This document shows positions 16,745 through 30,316 of a stretch of DNA of 64,000 nucleotides, piece by piece; positions within the stretch are counted from its first letter, which is position 1; every line of letters starts with the position of its first letter. A program made the position numbers and the translations under genes. This DNA comes from Plecoglossus altivelis. Taxonomy: Eukaryota; Chordata; Actinopteri; Osmeriformes; Plecoglossidae. The DNA is taken from contig BROE01000013.1 of assembly GCA_036571765.1 (NCBI GenBank), positions 15,756,525 through 15,820,524 on the forward strand, in the 5' to 3' direction. The notes under the pieces were generated by a model. That model was given only the letters and a program-made list of their open reading frames with translations, ran no database searches and was not told the DNA's origin.

Positions 16745-16802
16745 ATATAGAGGCAGAGAGAGAGAGAGAAGAGAGAGAGAGAGAAGAGAGAGAGAGAGAA
16801 GA
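16745..16802 (+). repeat. (GA)n microsatellite with aga interruptions
   Basis: Four gagagaga blocks separated by agaa, following an AT-rich stretch. Confidence 0.92.
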
Positions 16803-18699
16803 AAAGTCTATGTATAACATGTGTAACATGTATATGCTGGTATGTTATTCTGTAACCGTGTGATGTGCCAGGCTATATGTGCACCGGCATTATCATGCAT
16901 TGGACTTCTGCACTGTACTGGACGTGTGCAGTTGCACGCACTTATGTCATGAAATTCCAAACACATGAACAGATCCCCACTGGCAAGCACATATCTGAAG
17001 ATCAATACATACAACACTCTGAATGGTAACTGAAAAGCTTTGCTGCTGGGAGATCTTGAGGGTGAATTGAAGAACGAGTTGTGTATTGTACATGCACAGC
17101 TCCAGCTAGCCTGCCTCCCTCCTCCTTAGCGAGACTGTATGCTGTTTTTATTAGCTTGAATTCCCCCCTCTTGAATCTCTCTGGTTCATTGCGGATGAAA
17201 TCCAGAGAGCTGCGACCAGTTCCTGTTTGTCCACAGAGAGGCTGTTTTTGCAGGCATGCTTATTCATTTATCTGCCTCCCTGCCTCCTTTTCTCCCTGCC
17301 TGTCTTTCTGTCTGTCTTTCTGTCTGTCTTTGGGGGCTGGAATGAACACACACACACACGCGCACATCCCCCACTTGACCACAGCGAACACAACCATCAA
17401 AAAAGGGTTGGGGAGTCTAAATACTCAAAGGAAATACTGTAAAAAGATGCTCACTCTCTCCCCCAGAAGATGCATCTTCACCACTATTGAAGATATGCAA
17501 GTCAATGAAAATTACCCCTAAATGTCAAGAGATCTCATTAAGTCTGAAATGACTTTACCTACAGCCATTTGCGATTATAAACTGTTGTGCTTCCTCTTGC
17601 AATTACACGTAATATACTATGTCTGAGGAATACTGATTATGTCGCAAAACTATTGAAATCACGCTTCGCATGGACTGTGTTTTACTGAGATAGTTCTTTA
17701 CAAATGACCGCAATAGTCTGTGTTGCATTGGACTAGGCCGCAGGAAGGATTTAGACCTAAATACTGTGTTGTGAGTGTGATGACTGTCAGTCAGGATGGA
17801 GCAGGACAGATATCAACCCTCAGGACAATTTCCTGCCCTGGATCTGTGCGTACTGTGGACTAACTAGCTCACTCTAATCTCCGGGGGAGACTGGATTTGT
17901 CATGTATGATGCAACGCTCCACGCAAACCCACATCCGTGTTAGAAAAGAGGATGGAAAACAATAACAACAGAAGATAACATGTATGATATGATTTTCATG
18001 TAGCTCAATAACATTCTAATGTAGGAACTGACATGTACAGATATGTATATACGATATACGCTATACATGTACAGGTTGCTGACTTTACAAAACTGATGAA
18101 TGATTAATGAAGCATGGAGATGAGGATAGAAATGACCACACCATGAAATTAGCCCCAAATCATGCCTTCAATCTTTGTTGATTTTTGATCAGGTGAACAG
18201 TATTAGTCCCTTATGATGGAACTCCAGGTCTCCACTGGCATGGATTCATACAGCGGACGCTTTCATCTCTGTTTCCTTTTCAAAGACTGCATGGAATGAT
18301 CACATCCTTGGGTTGAGAGGGATTGGACCCATAATGCAGTATGCATGAGGCTCATTTCCCTGAATAACACCTCATCACAGTGTGCCACCCAGACGTTCCC
18401 CAGAAGCTTCTTCTTCTCCATGGATGACATGATGGGGTTTTCTGTGAGTGCATGCACAGTAGGTTTACAATATGCGAGTTTGCGCGCGTTACATAAATTC
18501 TTTCCGCACAATCAATACCTCTTGTGAACAATTCCTGTTAAGGGAATAAAGGACAGCAGAATTTCAATGTCTCAGTCGTGAAAAGATAAGGTAGCTTGTG
18601 TCCAGGGACTGTCACGGTCCTCTGGAGGTCTGCTTTGGAAGCCCTGGCCAGGAAGTCCTTATCTTCAGAGCAACAGGCCTTCATCCCTCCTCCACAAGA

Positions 18700-18792
18700 C
18701 TGTCTGTCAGTCAGTCTGTCGGTCTGTCTGTCTGTCTGTCGGTCTGTCAGTCTCTCGGTCTGTCGGTTGGTCTGTCTGTCGGTCTATCTGCA
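18700..18792 (+). repeat. (TCTG)n microsatellite
   Basis: TCTG tetramers with tcgg and tcag variants. Serine/valine/cysteine-rich frames across it are repeat artefacts. Confidence 0.93.
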
Positions 18793-20184
18793 CGGAGGTC
18801 CCTCCCGTCCATGCACATATCAACACCCCTGCAGGGCTTTGCATTGCTGTGGCAGTAATGATGGTGGATGCTGGTGTCAGCAACACCGTTCCTCAGCAGC
18901 CTTTAACCCTTCATATAGAAGCTGGAGTCTGTTGGAAAAGAGCTGGCTCAGATTCGGATCAATCTGAGCACTAAACCCATCCAACCCATCCAACTCCCAG
19001 ACCCAAACGCGGCAGAGCACAGCACAAATCACGTGGTCTGCATGACAGCCTGTATTTACTGCTTGATTGGATCTCATCTGATGAACCTGTGGTGAAGGGA
19101 GAATAGGACTCCCAGGAACGTGTTGTTGTGTTTTGTTGTTTGTCTCATGCAATGAATTGTGAGACACGTGTCTGCTGAAGTAGACCTGAGTGTGGACAGG
19201 AGAAGGAGCTGTCTGCTCTGAAACCAGCCTGGAGATGTCTTAGTACACTTTAGTCATCACAGCCTGCAGTCACACTGTGCACTGAGCCTGAGGTTTGTAT
19301 CCTGAGGATCTCACTGCATATTCAGGCCACTGTACATCTGAAAAAACAGAATTGGTGATTAGTAAAATGCTCCAAATGGAGAGGATGTTCAAGGAAGACA
19401 CTCCTGCGAGTGAATTAGCTATTCCAGTTTTGGCTGCATCTGAATTGGATTTACACTTTTCCTATAACAAGAATTTCTCACTGACAGCCACGCTGTTTGG
19501 AGTTGGGATTTGAGCACAGTCCTCAGGTCAAGTCTGACTGAGAGAAGGACTCAACTGTTTTGTCTGAAAAACAAACCTTGCAGCTCTGTCTGGCAATGGT
19601 AATGATGAATGTTCCCAATCAGATTGATTGTCAAAAGTATATGTTGTTCGAATGCGTGTGACAGTGAGTGCAGAGTGGCTGCAGGAGTGTTTGGATGCTA
19701 GCTGCTAACACCAGACAGTACCAAGCACTCTAGATGCAGTGGGAAGCTTCTTTAGTCGATGATCGGTGGGCTAAGGGGACGGTGCACACATACATCATCA
19801 GGCTCCATGCTTTGCGATGTGTGCGTGTCTTCCTTTCTGTACATGTGCTGATGCGCTACAGCATCAGTGTTGACAATTATTTTATGTAAATGCCGCAAGG
19901 CACCCTCATCCAGAACCCTGCCATCATGCCTCACCTCTGATCCCTATTTGCAACATGGTGGTGTGACAATTATAGTCTGAATGGCTAGATTAGTGAAACC
20001 TGAAGGTGGGAAACTGAACAGACGCAGCCTAGGATCCAGGCAGGAGGGTGAGAATGAGAGCCTTATGTGGTTTCCTGCTCCTGTCCTCTCATCAGGAAGG
20101 ATGTTGATGTACTAGGAGGTTGTTCACACAATTTCCAAGCGAAAATGTCACCTCCTTGGGGGTCGCCCACCTATGGTGGTGCTG

Positions 20185-20440
20185 ATGTATGTCTGTGTGT
20201 GTCTGTGTGTACTATGTGTGTGTCGATGTGTACTCTGTGTGTGTCTGTGTGTACTATGTGTGTATCTGTGTGTACAATGTGTGCATCTGCCTGAACTTTG
20301 TGTGTATCTGTCTGTACTAGGTGTGTATATGTCTGTACTATGTGTGTATCTGTGTGTACTCTGTGTGTATCTTTGTGTAGTCTGTGTGTATCTCTGTGTA
20401 CTATGTGTGCGTCTGTGTGGGCTTGTGTGTTCTTCTGCTG
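20185..20440 (+). repeat. 21-bp TG-rich minisatellite
   Basis: Units of form actatgtgtgtatctgtgtg plus one base, about 12 imperfect copies. A unit of seven codons keeps frames open as VSVCTMC repeats. Confidence 0.9.
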
Positions 20441-21780
20441 GTACAGTGTGAATGCGTTCAGCCGTTACCCTCAGGTTACAACAGAGAGTGGATGGTTGTT
20501 CTGTGTTTTTTTATTCCATGACGCAGTTGCAGACTCAGGTTGGATGTCCAGGATGTTCCAGTCGGTGGCTGATGACTATTTTCACACCTTCAACCTTGCT
20601 GCATTATTGTACAGATACATTGCGTTGTTGTTCATCCTCTGTTGTACTCCCTTCCAAGGTGTCCATGTCTCAGATAGCCACATTCATACTCAACAGAAAA
20701 CACAAGTAACATACTCTGACCTCTCATGTGTGGGAAATTGAGGTGACATTCAGGTTTAGCTGTGAAGAGCAGTCTTTTTACCAGCACCCTGCTATCTGAA
20801 ATTCTTCAGCACTGTGTTCCAGACACCAATCCCTGGTGTGTTAGGTACCTTGGCATTTAATAGTAATGGTGTTTCGAGTGATTTCAAGACTGGCAAGACA
20901 TTTTACAGTAAGTGTCCATTTTATTGTTCCAGTTTGTCAACAGTAGAAATTTGTTACAAACCATTGACTGTCGCAGAGCTATTTCGTTAGAGACTAGCTA
21001 AACAGCGTTGTTGAATACATTAATGCCATTTACTGGATATTCTAAGGGGTGTGTGTCACCTTCAATGAATGAATGCCATTATGCATTTTAAGTCGATCAA
21101 ATAAATAGGAGGGATTTGTTTCCCTCTCCGATGTTGGTGCCCGTTCCCCTGTATTTAACAGGGTCAAGAGAACAAAAAGAACACATGCGAGGCGAACATG
21201 GGTCTAGCTGTGTGGCGGTTGGTTACATCATTGCAGTAAAACAACTTGGGAATAATGCCTCTTATAACTTTAGAGTGTTGCAGCAGCAAAAGCAATTAAA
21301 GTTAGTTTGGAGCAGTCTGTCACCTGAGGTATACACTTAAACAGGCTCCACAGACTACAAGAGCTGGTCAAAATAAAGAGGCAGAGTGCTTCTCCGTTCT
21401 TTGTTCAGGCTACAGAGAACGTGTAGCTATCTAACAGCAAAGAAAAAATCGAATCTTTTTCCCGATTGCACGTTGGAACCAGTGTCTCAGCTGTAGTAAT
21501 GGGAGAGGGTTAGGTTTGAGCGAAGGCACGTTGAAATGAGCTATTCTTCCTTTCGCTGAAATTGCAATCGCTTCCTCAGCAGTTCTGTTCAGTAATCAGG
21601 GAAACATGATTGAGTCGTACGGTGAAGGTGTGAATGCTGATGCAGATGATGGCTGTCCGGAACTCGGAGGTGTGCATCTTAAACATGCACGGTGAGACAA
21701 GTTCATCCTCCTCACTCTTGACTCTATGCTGTTCCAGTTCCCCAAACAAGCTGTCCGTGGCAACCACACACATTACAAAA

Positions 21781-21783
<3 letters not shown>

Positions 21784-21829
<46 letters not shown>
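21784..21829 (+). repeat. (AG)n microsatellite
   Basis: About 23 uninterrupted AG dinucleotides. Confidence 0.97.
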
Positions 21830-21831
<2 letters not shown>

Positions 21832-23974
21832 AAGAGAAAAGAAGGTAATGAGATAGTCAAAGGGAGAGGAAGAGGGAGAGAGAGGGAGCATTCAAACTGT
21901 CTAAGGTCCTTATGCCTGATATTGCTGGGATAATCTCCTTGTGCTCGGCATCCTTTGAAACATGGTCCTCTCTGATGTGAAGGATCTGAGTGATGACAGA
22001 TCGACACAGAGTTGTGTGCGTTTCCTATTACTGCACTCCCTCTGTGAATAGGAGTGTGCGGTGTGAATGCTAATGTCTGAATGTTGCATTAAAAAGAGGC
22101 TTGGTCAGGCTGTGATGTCAGCCTGAATGGGATTGGGATGCAATCAGTGCCTGGCAACTGATCCAGGGTGAAGCCAGTCCCCCATGATTTACGGAAAGAG
22201 GAAAATAGAGAGGATGTCCTTGCTGGATTGCCGTAGGGCAGGTAGAGAGAGACAGGGAATGAGAGAGAGACAGATAGAGAGTGATAAAGAGATATACATT
22301 GGGAGAGATTCAGTGTACAGGTCATGGCTTGGACCGGAGGATACTGGGTTGCAACTTGTCTGGTTTCAGACTGGTTTTGTAACACCGACCAATGAAGAGA
22401 TCCCTTTTGTACGATTGGCGTAGCCATTACTGAGTGTTTTGCCAGATACACCCTATTAGGATGCTACACATAGTTTCCCACTGTGTAGATGTGGGTCTTC
22501 ATCGGCAGAACTCACCTCCACTCTGGCTACTGTTGTGAACAAATGGAGGGAGCCATTTTTCAAGGATGCCATGAATCATTCGATGACAAGCTTCTAATGG
22601 AAAGTAAGAACAGGAACGTATGCAGCAGTGTATTCCAAGTGGTCCATGAACAGCACCCCGGTTGCAAAGCAGCTCAAAGATGAATGGACTCGCATCATCA
22701 ATTGCCAACTTCTAATGCCTCAAACACTTTGAAGCTGAGACAATATTTGAAAAGCCAGCTTTTGTCCCTGGATAACAATCGCTTCACATACAGAAAAGTC
22801 TATAAAATGTTGCTAAGATACCATAGAGTGTCACAGAAACCAACGTAACATTCATACATGTGATCATTGCATTTGAATGAAAGTCTTGCAGTGACATGCA
22901 CACAGTGTGGGAGTCTGACAGCAACATGTTTGTTCCCGGCCATGAATCACTCAATGAGAACGCAGATTGCAATCAGCGCGCAGGCGTGCTATGAAAGGGG
23001 GGGGGGGTTAAAGACAAGACCCTTCATTCTAACAGTCCTTGAGTGGGCTCTGAGCTGAATTGGTGAGGATGTGGGGGCAAGGGAAGAGAAGGAAGAAGCT
23101 GCCTTATCTCCCTGTGTTGAAACAGCGCAGGCAGTGGCGCTGCAGGTTGGCTGCCATGCCAGAGCAGGTTAGCATCACGCGCTGGAGTTGTGTTGGCCGC
23201 AGCAGGTGCTCCGAAGGAGGGGAGGCACGGGGGCACAGACCCACACAGCTGTGCCCTTGGCTATGCCAAGCCTTCCCCAGCTGATTCCACTGTTTGGCTG
23301 TTTTCCAGGCCTTCCGTCAAGGTTTTCATCCTGGTTTTGTGCCTTTCTGTTGCGCAATGGCATTCGAAGTTTGCCCAACACATTAGGCACGTGTAGTCAT
23401 TTATAATGTTTGCTCGCATTTTGGGATTGTGATTTCCATTGTGTTCCTTATCATGAACATACATTTTCTCTTCACTTTCTACATGAGGCTTTGGCCTGCA
23501 GTTGCTTATGTGAAATCTATAATTCAAGCACATCTAAACTGCTGCATTGATCCCATTACTGGACCTGCACTCCTCACTGCTTGTCTGTCTGTCGGTCTGT
23601 CTTTCTGTCTGCGTCTCTGCCTGTCTGGACCCAGTAGGCTTTCAGTCAGATGTGGGTGGGCAGTTGATAAACTGAAGCCATATTGAAAGGAGAGATTTAG
23701 CATTGTAGCTGTCTGTTGATTTACTGATGGTTGTCCCACCTCTAGAGGGACGCGGGTGAGTCTACTGTGGAGATATCTGACTGCATGCAAGCGATGTGAA
23801 CTCACAGTGGTGTGTGTTCTCCTATTGCTTTTCTGCTTTCTTCTTTCTGTTCTGCACCCTGTGAGTTTTCTACTTCCTCCACACAGCCCGTCCAATAGTC
23901 AGTCATTATCGAACAGGAAACAGATTTCCCAGTAGCCACATCCTTCCACTCCCATGACATTTACGTATCCATGT

Positions 23975-24215
23975 CTTCATGGCGTGTGTGTGCTTGTGGG
24001 GGTGTGGGTGTGCATTTGTTTGTGTGTGCACGTGTGTGTTCGTATCTGTCTGTGTTTATGGCATGTGTGCGCGTGTGCGTGTAATCTCCTGAGAGTGTGT
24101 GAGTGCGTGTTTGCTCATATCTGTCTGTGTTTATGGCATGTCTGTGCATGTGTGTGTACTCTCCTGAAGGTGTGCGTGCGCGTGTGTGCATGCACACTAC
24201 GTGTGTGTGTGTGAG
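23975..24215 (+). repeat. TG-rich sequence with a duplicated ~80-bp unit
   Basis: The segments around 24030-24109 and 24110-24185 share tatctgtctgtgtttatggc and a following ctcctga block, in TG-rich surroundings. Confidence 0.8.
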
Positions 24216-24433
24216 TAAGATGTGTGAACCTTCAGGTCGTGTTGTTTTGTGCATTCTGTCCCCCGGGCTGGGGGCAACGCGTGCTCGTCTTTCTCCCACT
24301 GTGACATGATGATACACCTCATCTGTGAAGCAGCATCTGATTTCAACCTAGCAGAGACAGGCGCTCAGATGAGGGGGCAGGAGGACGAACAGATAGCTCA
24401 TTAGAGAAGGGTAAACCACTCAAAAGATGGTTA

Positions 24434-24552
24434 AGAGATTGGGAGATACCTGGAGAGGGAGGGAGGAGAGATAGAGAGGGAGGGAGAGAGAGGGGGGAGA
24501 GAGAGAAAGAGAGAGAGAGAGGAGAGAGAGAGAGGGAGAGCAAGCGAGCGAG
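24434..24552 (+). repeat. Polypurine (GAGG/GAGA) tract
   Basis: Nearly pure purine strand of gagggaggga and gagagaga units ending in gcgagcgagcgag. Confidence 0.9.
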
Positions 24553-26044
24553 CGAGCAGTAGACTGGGAGAGAGCACAGGCCTTCTAAGCGGAAGTAGAA
24601 TATCAAGAGACTCAAGCCTTTACTAATTATTCACATACTGACAAGCAAAGCGACAGATAAGGCCTTCTCCCTCCCATTTCCTCTCTGTACATGAAGGTGG
24701 CCCCTAATTAAAGAGGGGGGTTTGTGTTTCAAAGGTCAATTTGTCCGGTTGACGTGTCTTTCGCCCCCGTGTTGTCTGGAGGCAGACCCGGTGCTGTTAA
24801 AGCCTCACCAAGCAGCCATCTGCTGGCAGGTTGCCTGTGTACAGGGGCAGCGCTGGAAATTGAGCACATCAGATGGGTTTGGACCGGAGATTTAGAGAAC
24901 GCTGTGTACACACACACACACACATGCACGTAGACACGCACTCACATGCACTTACACACACAATGCCTTCAATTGGACAATATGAGGGGCAGTAGCAACA
25001 CATTACTGTAAGTAATGTTGAGTGAGCACTGTTGATGGAGCTGCAAAATATTCATCCTGTAAAGTGGAGGTGATGTATTTACCCTAATAAACACACTTTC
25101 GTTTGATTTGACTTGATGTAGAAAGTCAAAGAGAACTGTGCTGTAAGAGACCAACACATGAATGCTCCACTGCCCCTTTACGCACCTGCGGCTTGCCTAC
25201 TGTTCGTCTCTTTTTTGCTTCACAACCAATTTTTCTGTGTTTACCACACAGGGTCCCTCATCTCCCCCAGTCCAAAGCGTGTGTGCAAGTCTATGTGCAG
25301 TACCCATGGAGATTGTTGCCATGGTGAACAATCATGGTGGAACAGGTGAAGATGATGGGGGATGTGGAGAAAGACCAGCATGTGTGTGAGTGCGTGTGCG
25401 TGTGGGTGTCTGTTGTGGTGGGGCATGAACACGTGTGAGAATGAGAGTGTGTGTGTGTGTGAATGTGTGTGTGGGTGTGCGAGAGAGCTTTCTGAATCTT
25501 CCATTCCCTCCTTGTTCCTCTTGAGTAGTGTGTCTGCGAGAGGACACGCTGCACGCTGAGTGTTGCTGGGTGCTGCTCGTCACATGACGGAGGAGGGGGC
25601 AACTGTGGGCATAGAACTGTGGGCTGCATATCTGTCAAACCACAACACACAAGAATACTCATGTGAAGGCTTAAAACACAGAATCTGCTCTGGAGGGTTT
25701 GTCACGATAGGACAAACACATCATTAAGGGGGCGGCCACATTCACGTATACTGCTTAGTTGTTCGTATGATATCACCCAGCAATACATTTTCTCCAGCTA
25801 GTCATTAGTTTGTAACTTATGCGTGGAAACTCTTGGAAAACGACCTTGCCTTAAATCATATGGTGTAAATAATCTGATTATTTGTGCTCCGTGTTTTGTT
25901 GCTCATGTGTGGATGGAGTGCAGGACCTCGGTGTGTCCTGTACCACAGCGCCCTCTTCTGTTCAAACATTGTGCCCCTCGTTCCTGCCGGTGTGTTTCCT
26001 GATGTCTGCGTCCCTCTTGTGGTAAAAAGAAAACTGTTGCTGCT

Positions 26045-26185
26045 CTGGGTGTTTGTCTTTCTGCATGTGTGTGTGTGTTTCTGTATGTGTGTGTGTGTGT
26101 GTTTGTGTATGTGTATGTGTGTGTGTCTTTCTGCATGTGTGTGTGTGTTTGTGAATGTGTGTGTGTGTGTGTGTGTTTGTGTGTA
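26045..26185 (+). repeat. TG-rich array
   Basis: TG dinucleotides with tttctgca and tttgtg interruptions, recurring about every 30-40 bp. Confidence 0.9.
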
Positions 26186-26724
26186 TGTGATGTGAGGTGT
26201 GCTGCAGGTTCGTGGATAGCAATCTTGTTTGGCATTGACATATTACTTTATTGAAAGATGTGAAAGAAGTGTGTAATCCAGATTTATAGATCTAGGTTCC
26301 GGGTGAATGAGTTGGTCAATGCGTTGGTCAATGAGTTGATCAATGCAGTTTAGAGACTAATATTACCATGACATGCGTCATCAGTAACCAACAGCATAGC
26401 GATGAATAATATACTGTATTTTAGCCTACGGTTCAGAATAACCTTTCAGTAGCAGTTTGTGTACACCCTTTCCACGCCTCAGTCATTACTTGATTTGTCA
26501 CCGACAGGATACGAGGTGTGTGTGTGTGCGTGTGTGCGTATGCACGTGTATGCTATATTGAGGTTGAAATGTTCATGGTAAACTGTACTGTGAATGTTCT
26601 GCTACTGGGGGTGATAATTCGTCGGTGGTTACCATGGTAACAAGAGCAATCCAGAGAGATGACTTTGTCAGGAGGTGTAGACAGACTTTGATAGAAGACT
26701 TCATCCTATTTACACCCCCGTGCA

Positions 26725-26845
26725 CAGACACACATACACACACACGCACACACACACATATACACACTCTCTCACACCCTCACACCCACACCACACACCC
26801 ACACCCACACACACTCGCACATACATACACACATATGCACACACA
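26725..26845 (+). repeat. AC-rich array
   Basis: AC dinucleotides with cacacccaca variants on the + strand. Confidence 0.9.
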
Positions 26846-28304
26846 GACACAAGCAAGCATGGCACATCATCAATCTGTCAAGTCAGTCATTGCCAAACAT
26901 TCAGGGGGAACGATTTTGAATCTATTTTAGTACAGTAAATCCATGTCGTGTGTAATTATTGCATAAAATCTATTCAATTGTAATAGTTAGCCACAAGATG
27001 GTGGTATAGGCAATGTAATGGAGACTGACAAGATTACACACTGCAGGCTTTCAGATGCTGTGTGACAGAAAGGCTGGTTACAAGAGGAACAAAAAGAACA
27101 CTGTATATTCATGTAAAGACGTGAGCAAAGTATCGCTCTTCCTTTCTGTTACAGATCTTTGGCTGCTTTTGTCTCCAGTTTGCTCGCTGTTCTCCAGGAA
27201 TCGCCACATAATATCTTGAAAAAATATAAAGAGGCCCTTAGCAGATAGAGGAATATTTTGTTGTGCCTTAACAACCATGCAAGCTTAATTGCTGCCATGG
27301 TAACAGCAAGCACACAGTGAAGAGTAATCAACTCCCGGCCACAGAACAGCATGTGGTGTGCTGTGGGCCAACCACACTGCCGGATTAGCATGTCTCCTGT
27401 CTGCATACTGGAGACATCACACCCGTTATTTAGACAGATTGAGCTGGTAGATGCATGCGATTCCTTCAGAATCATCTCCAACAAGAGAATGTTTGCATTG
27501 TCACAAGCCGACAGGCTGACGTCATAATTACAACAACAATGCATTAATCCGTTAGACGCTTTCAGCTAACTCCATTTGCAAAAGGGGATTAGATCCTGCA
27601 ACCACTGATCTGCAATCAAACGGTCAAACCAATGAGCGAGACATCTACTCCCTAACCCCCTGCTCCCTGATGTGTTCGCTATGGTTGTCCATCATAGATC
27701 ATGGACTCACACACAGGCTGTCCTGGAGAGAGAAAGTACGTGAGGGGAGTGGGCCGTCACGACGTACACGCTTACGCCGAGACGTTTCAGTGGCGTCACC
27801 AGTCAGCTGGGCAGGTGTGACAGGCGGACGTCACGTCCTCTAAAGATAGCCAGGTGGGAGACAGGGGGAGAGAGACTCTTCACAGGATGGCGCCCACCCC
27901 TCCCCACCCCCACCCCCACACACCCCCTCCCTCCTCCCCCCTCCCTCGTCTGAGGCCTCTGAGGTGTGACTTCTGGATCTATCCTCTTGCTAATGACATA
28001 CGCACCTTGAATCTAAAGATAGAGGAGCAGTTTTGGCCCAGGCTGTGCAGGCACACATCCACGTCCTCTGCCTTACTTTGGCCATGCTAGTCTGTGCAGA
28101 AGTTTGCTATCCATCCCCTCACAAAAAAGGCTGTATTTTTTGTCTCTGAGAGAAAAAGTAGGTCATGTCAAGTACGACTCCTCAAAGCCATGGCGGATGA
28201 ACACGGCCTGCTTGGACAGGTCACAATATTGTGCCGTGGGCGTAAACGCTTGTCTGCGCTTGGATGCTTGTGAACGTCTTGTTTGCTTGTTTGTTGCGCC
28301 GTGG

Positions 28305-28705
28305 GTCTGGTGAGGGAGTCCATTGGGTTTAGTGAGGGAGTCCATTGGGTTTGGTGAGGGAGTCCATTGGAGGGTCTGGTGAGGGAGTCCATTGGTGGGT
28401 CTGGTGAGGGAGTCCATTGGGTCTGGTGAGGGAGTCCTTTGGTGGGTCTGGTGAGGGAGTCTATTGGGTCTGGTGAAGGAGTCCATTGGGTCTGGTGAGG
28501 GAGTCCATTTGTGGGTCTGGTGAGGGAGTCCATTGGGTCTGGTGAAGGAGTCCATTGGGTCTGGTGAGGGAGTCCATTGGTGGGTCTGGCAAGGGAGTCC
28601 ATTGGGTCTGGTGAAGGAGTCCATTGGTGGGTCTGGTGAGGGAGTCCATTGGGTCTGGTGAGGGAGTCCATTGGTGGGTCTGGTGAGGGAGTCTATTGTC
28701 AAGCC
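28305..28705 (+). repeat. 22/25-bp G-rich minisatellite
   Basis: About 17 copies built on ggtctggtgagggagtccat followed by tgg or tggtgg, so units alternate between 22 and 25 bp. The minus strand stays open in two frames over most of the array. Confidence 0.95.
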
Positions 28706-28989
28706 TCGATGAGACGTGGGGACTCTTCTTTCTCCAGATGACATTTCCTAATCCAAATCATGTTTAATGCATCACCTCTGTGCGGCTCGGAGAGATGAGG
28801 TTCAGTTTGTATGTTGATATAGAGGAGGGGGAGCCGTGGCTGTGTGTGTGTATGTGTGTGTGTGGTTTGTATGCATGGTGTGTGTCTATGTGTGTGTCTG
28901 TGTGTGTGTGTTTGGCCAGCTCACGAAAGGTTCTAATGACTCCTGTTACTCATACGTCCTGTTACACACTCCCTGCGTTTGCCTCAACG

Positions 28990-29505
28990 TCTACCATCTG
29001 ATACTATCATCTCACCCAGCCATCCAACCTTCTACTGTAATCTCACCCTGCCATCCATCCTGATACTTTAATATCACAATGCCATCCAACCAGATACTGT
29101 AATCTCACCCTGCCATCCAACCTTCTATTGTAATCTCACCCTGCCATCCATCCTGCTGCTTTAATCTCACCCTGCCATTCATCCTGCTACTTTAATATCA
29201 CAATGCCATCCATCCAGCGACTGTAATCTCACCCTGCCATCCATGCTGCTACAGTAATATCTTCATGCCATCCATCCTGCTACTTTAATCTCAACCTGCC
29301 ATCCATCCAGCTACTGTAATCTCACCCTGCCATCCATCCAGCTACTGTAATATCTTCATGGCATCCATCCTGCTACTTTAATCTCAACCTGCCATCCATC
29401 CTGCTACTGTAATCTCACCCTGCCATCCATCCTGCTACTGTAATCTCACCCTGCCATCCATCCTGCTACTGTAATCTCACTGTGCCATCCATCCTGCTAC
29501 TTCCC
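28990..29505 (+). repeat. 31-bp minisatellite
   Basis: About 16 copies built on tgctactgtaatctcaccct plus gccatccatcc, with variants such as tttaatatcacaatg. It lies 285 bp from the unrelated 22/25-bp array. Confidence 0.95.
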
Positions 29506-30217
29506 CCTCTAGCCCGACCCTCTCCTACAGTGACTTTCTGAACCCTCACATGCTTACACACACACATACACGCACACCACAAACATCCATTTTGCAGACG
29601 ATTATTCTTCACAACCATTTACAATAACATGGAGAGTGATAGGAGACAGCAAGCAAATGATGACATACTCTATAGGCACATTTCATATGCATTATGGAGC
29701 AACGTACGTCAGATAATGTATGCATTGCACAGTGCAATACAACATTTTCCATGTATTGGCTATCACCACATGACCCCACTGTCTGTGTCTGGTAGCACAC
29801 ATTTCTTCACACAAACACTTACCTGCAGCACTGTGCGCTGCACAGAGCTCCAACAGTGCATCTCCCCTAGGCTCAAAGTACTAATGATTTCCATTGTGAA
29901 CCCTGCATTGCCTTCTCTAAACCAAACAATAGAGATACAGTAGATAGCATGAGCGATGCATGAAATGGAGACGTGTCATTGTGTGTGTTTGTGTGTGTGT
30001 TCCATGTGTAACCTCCACCGACACTAAGGGTCTCTACCTCGCAGCTGTGCTGGTGGCCATGTGACCAGACTGTACCTCAAGGCACCAACGACACTCAGGT
30101 TTCTGTTCCCAGAATGCCAGCTGACCCTTCAGCTAGACAAGCCCTGTCCTCCAGTCAGTCCTTCCCCGCTCGGCTGGATATGGGAATGGATAGCAGAGTG
30201 AGGCATACCCAGCTCCT

Positions 30218-30316
30218 CCACACACACACGCACGCGCGCACACACACACACACACATGCACGCACGCACGCACACGCACGCACACACACACACACACACA
30301 CACATACACACATACA
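30218..30316 (+). repeat. (AC)n/(GCAC)n microsatellite
   Basis: AC repeats with CG-containing gcacgcacgc interruptions. Confidence 0.95.

Noticed and set aside
25903..26241. His/Thr-rich minus-strand frames
   Set aside because: Translation of a (CA)n repeat. His-Thr alternation is diagnostic of the repeat, not of a protein.
28305..29505. CRISPR-like direct repeats
   Set aside because: Units are head-to-tail minisatellites without unique spacers, in a vertebrate intronic/intergenic context.
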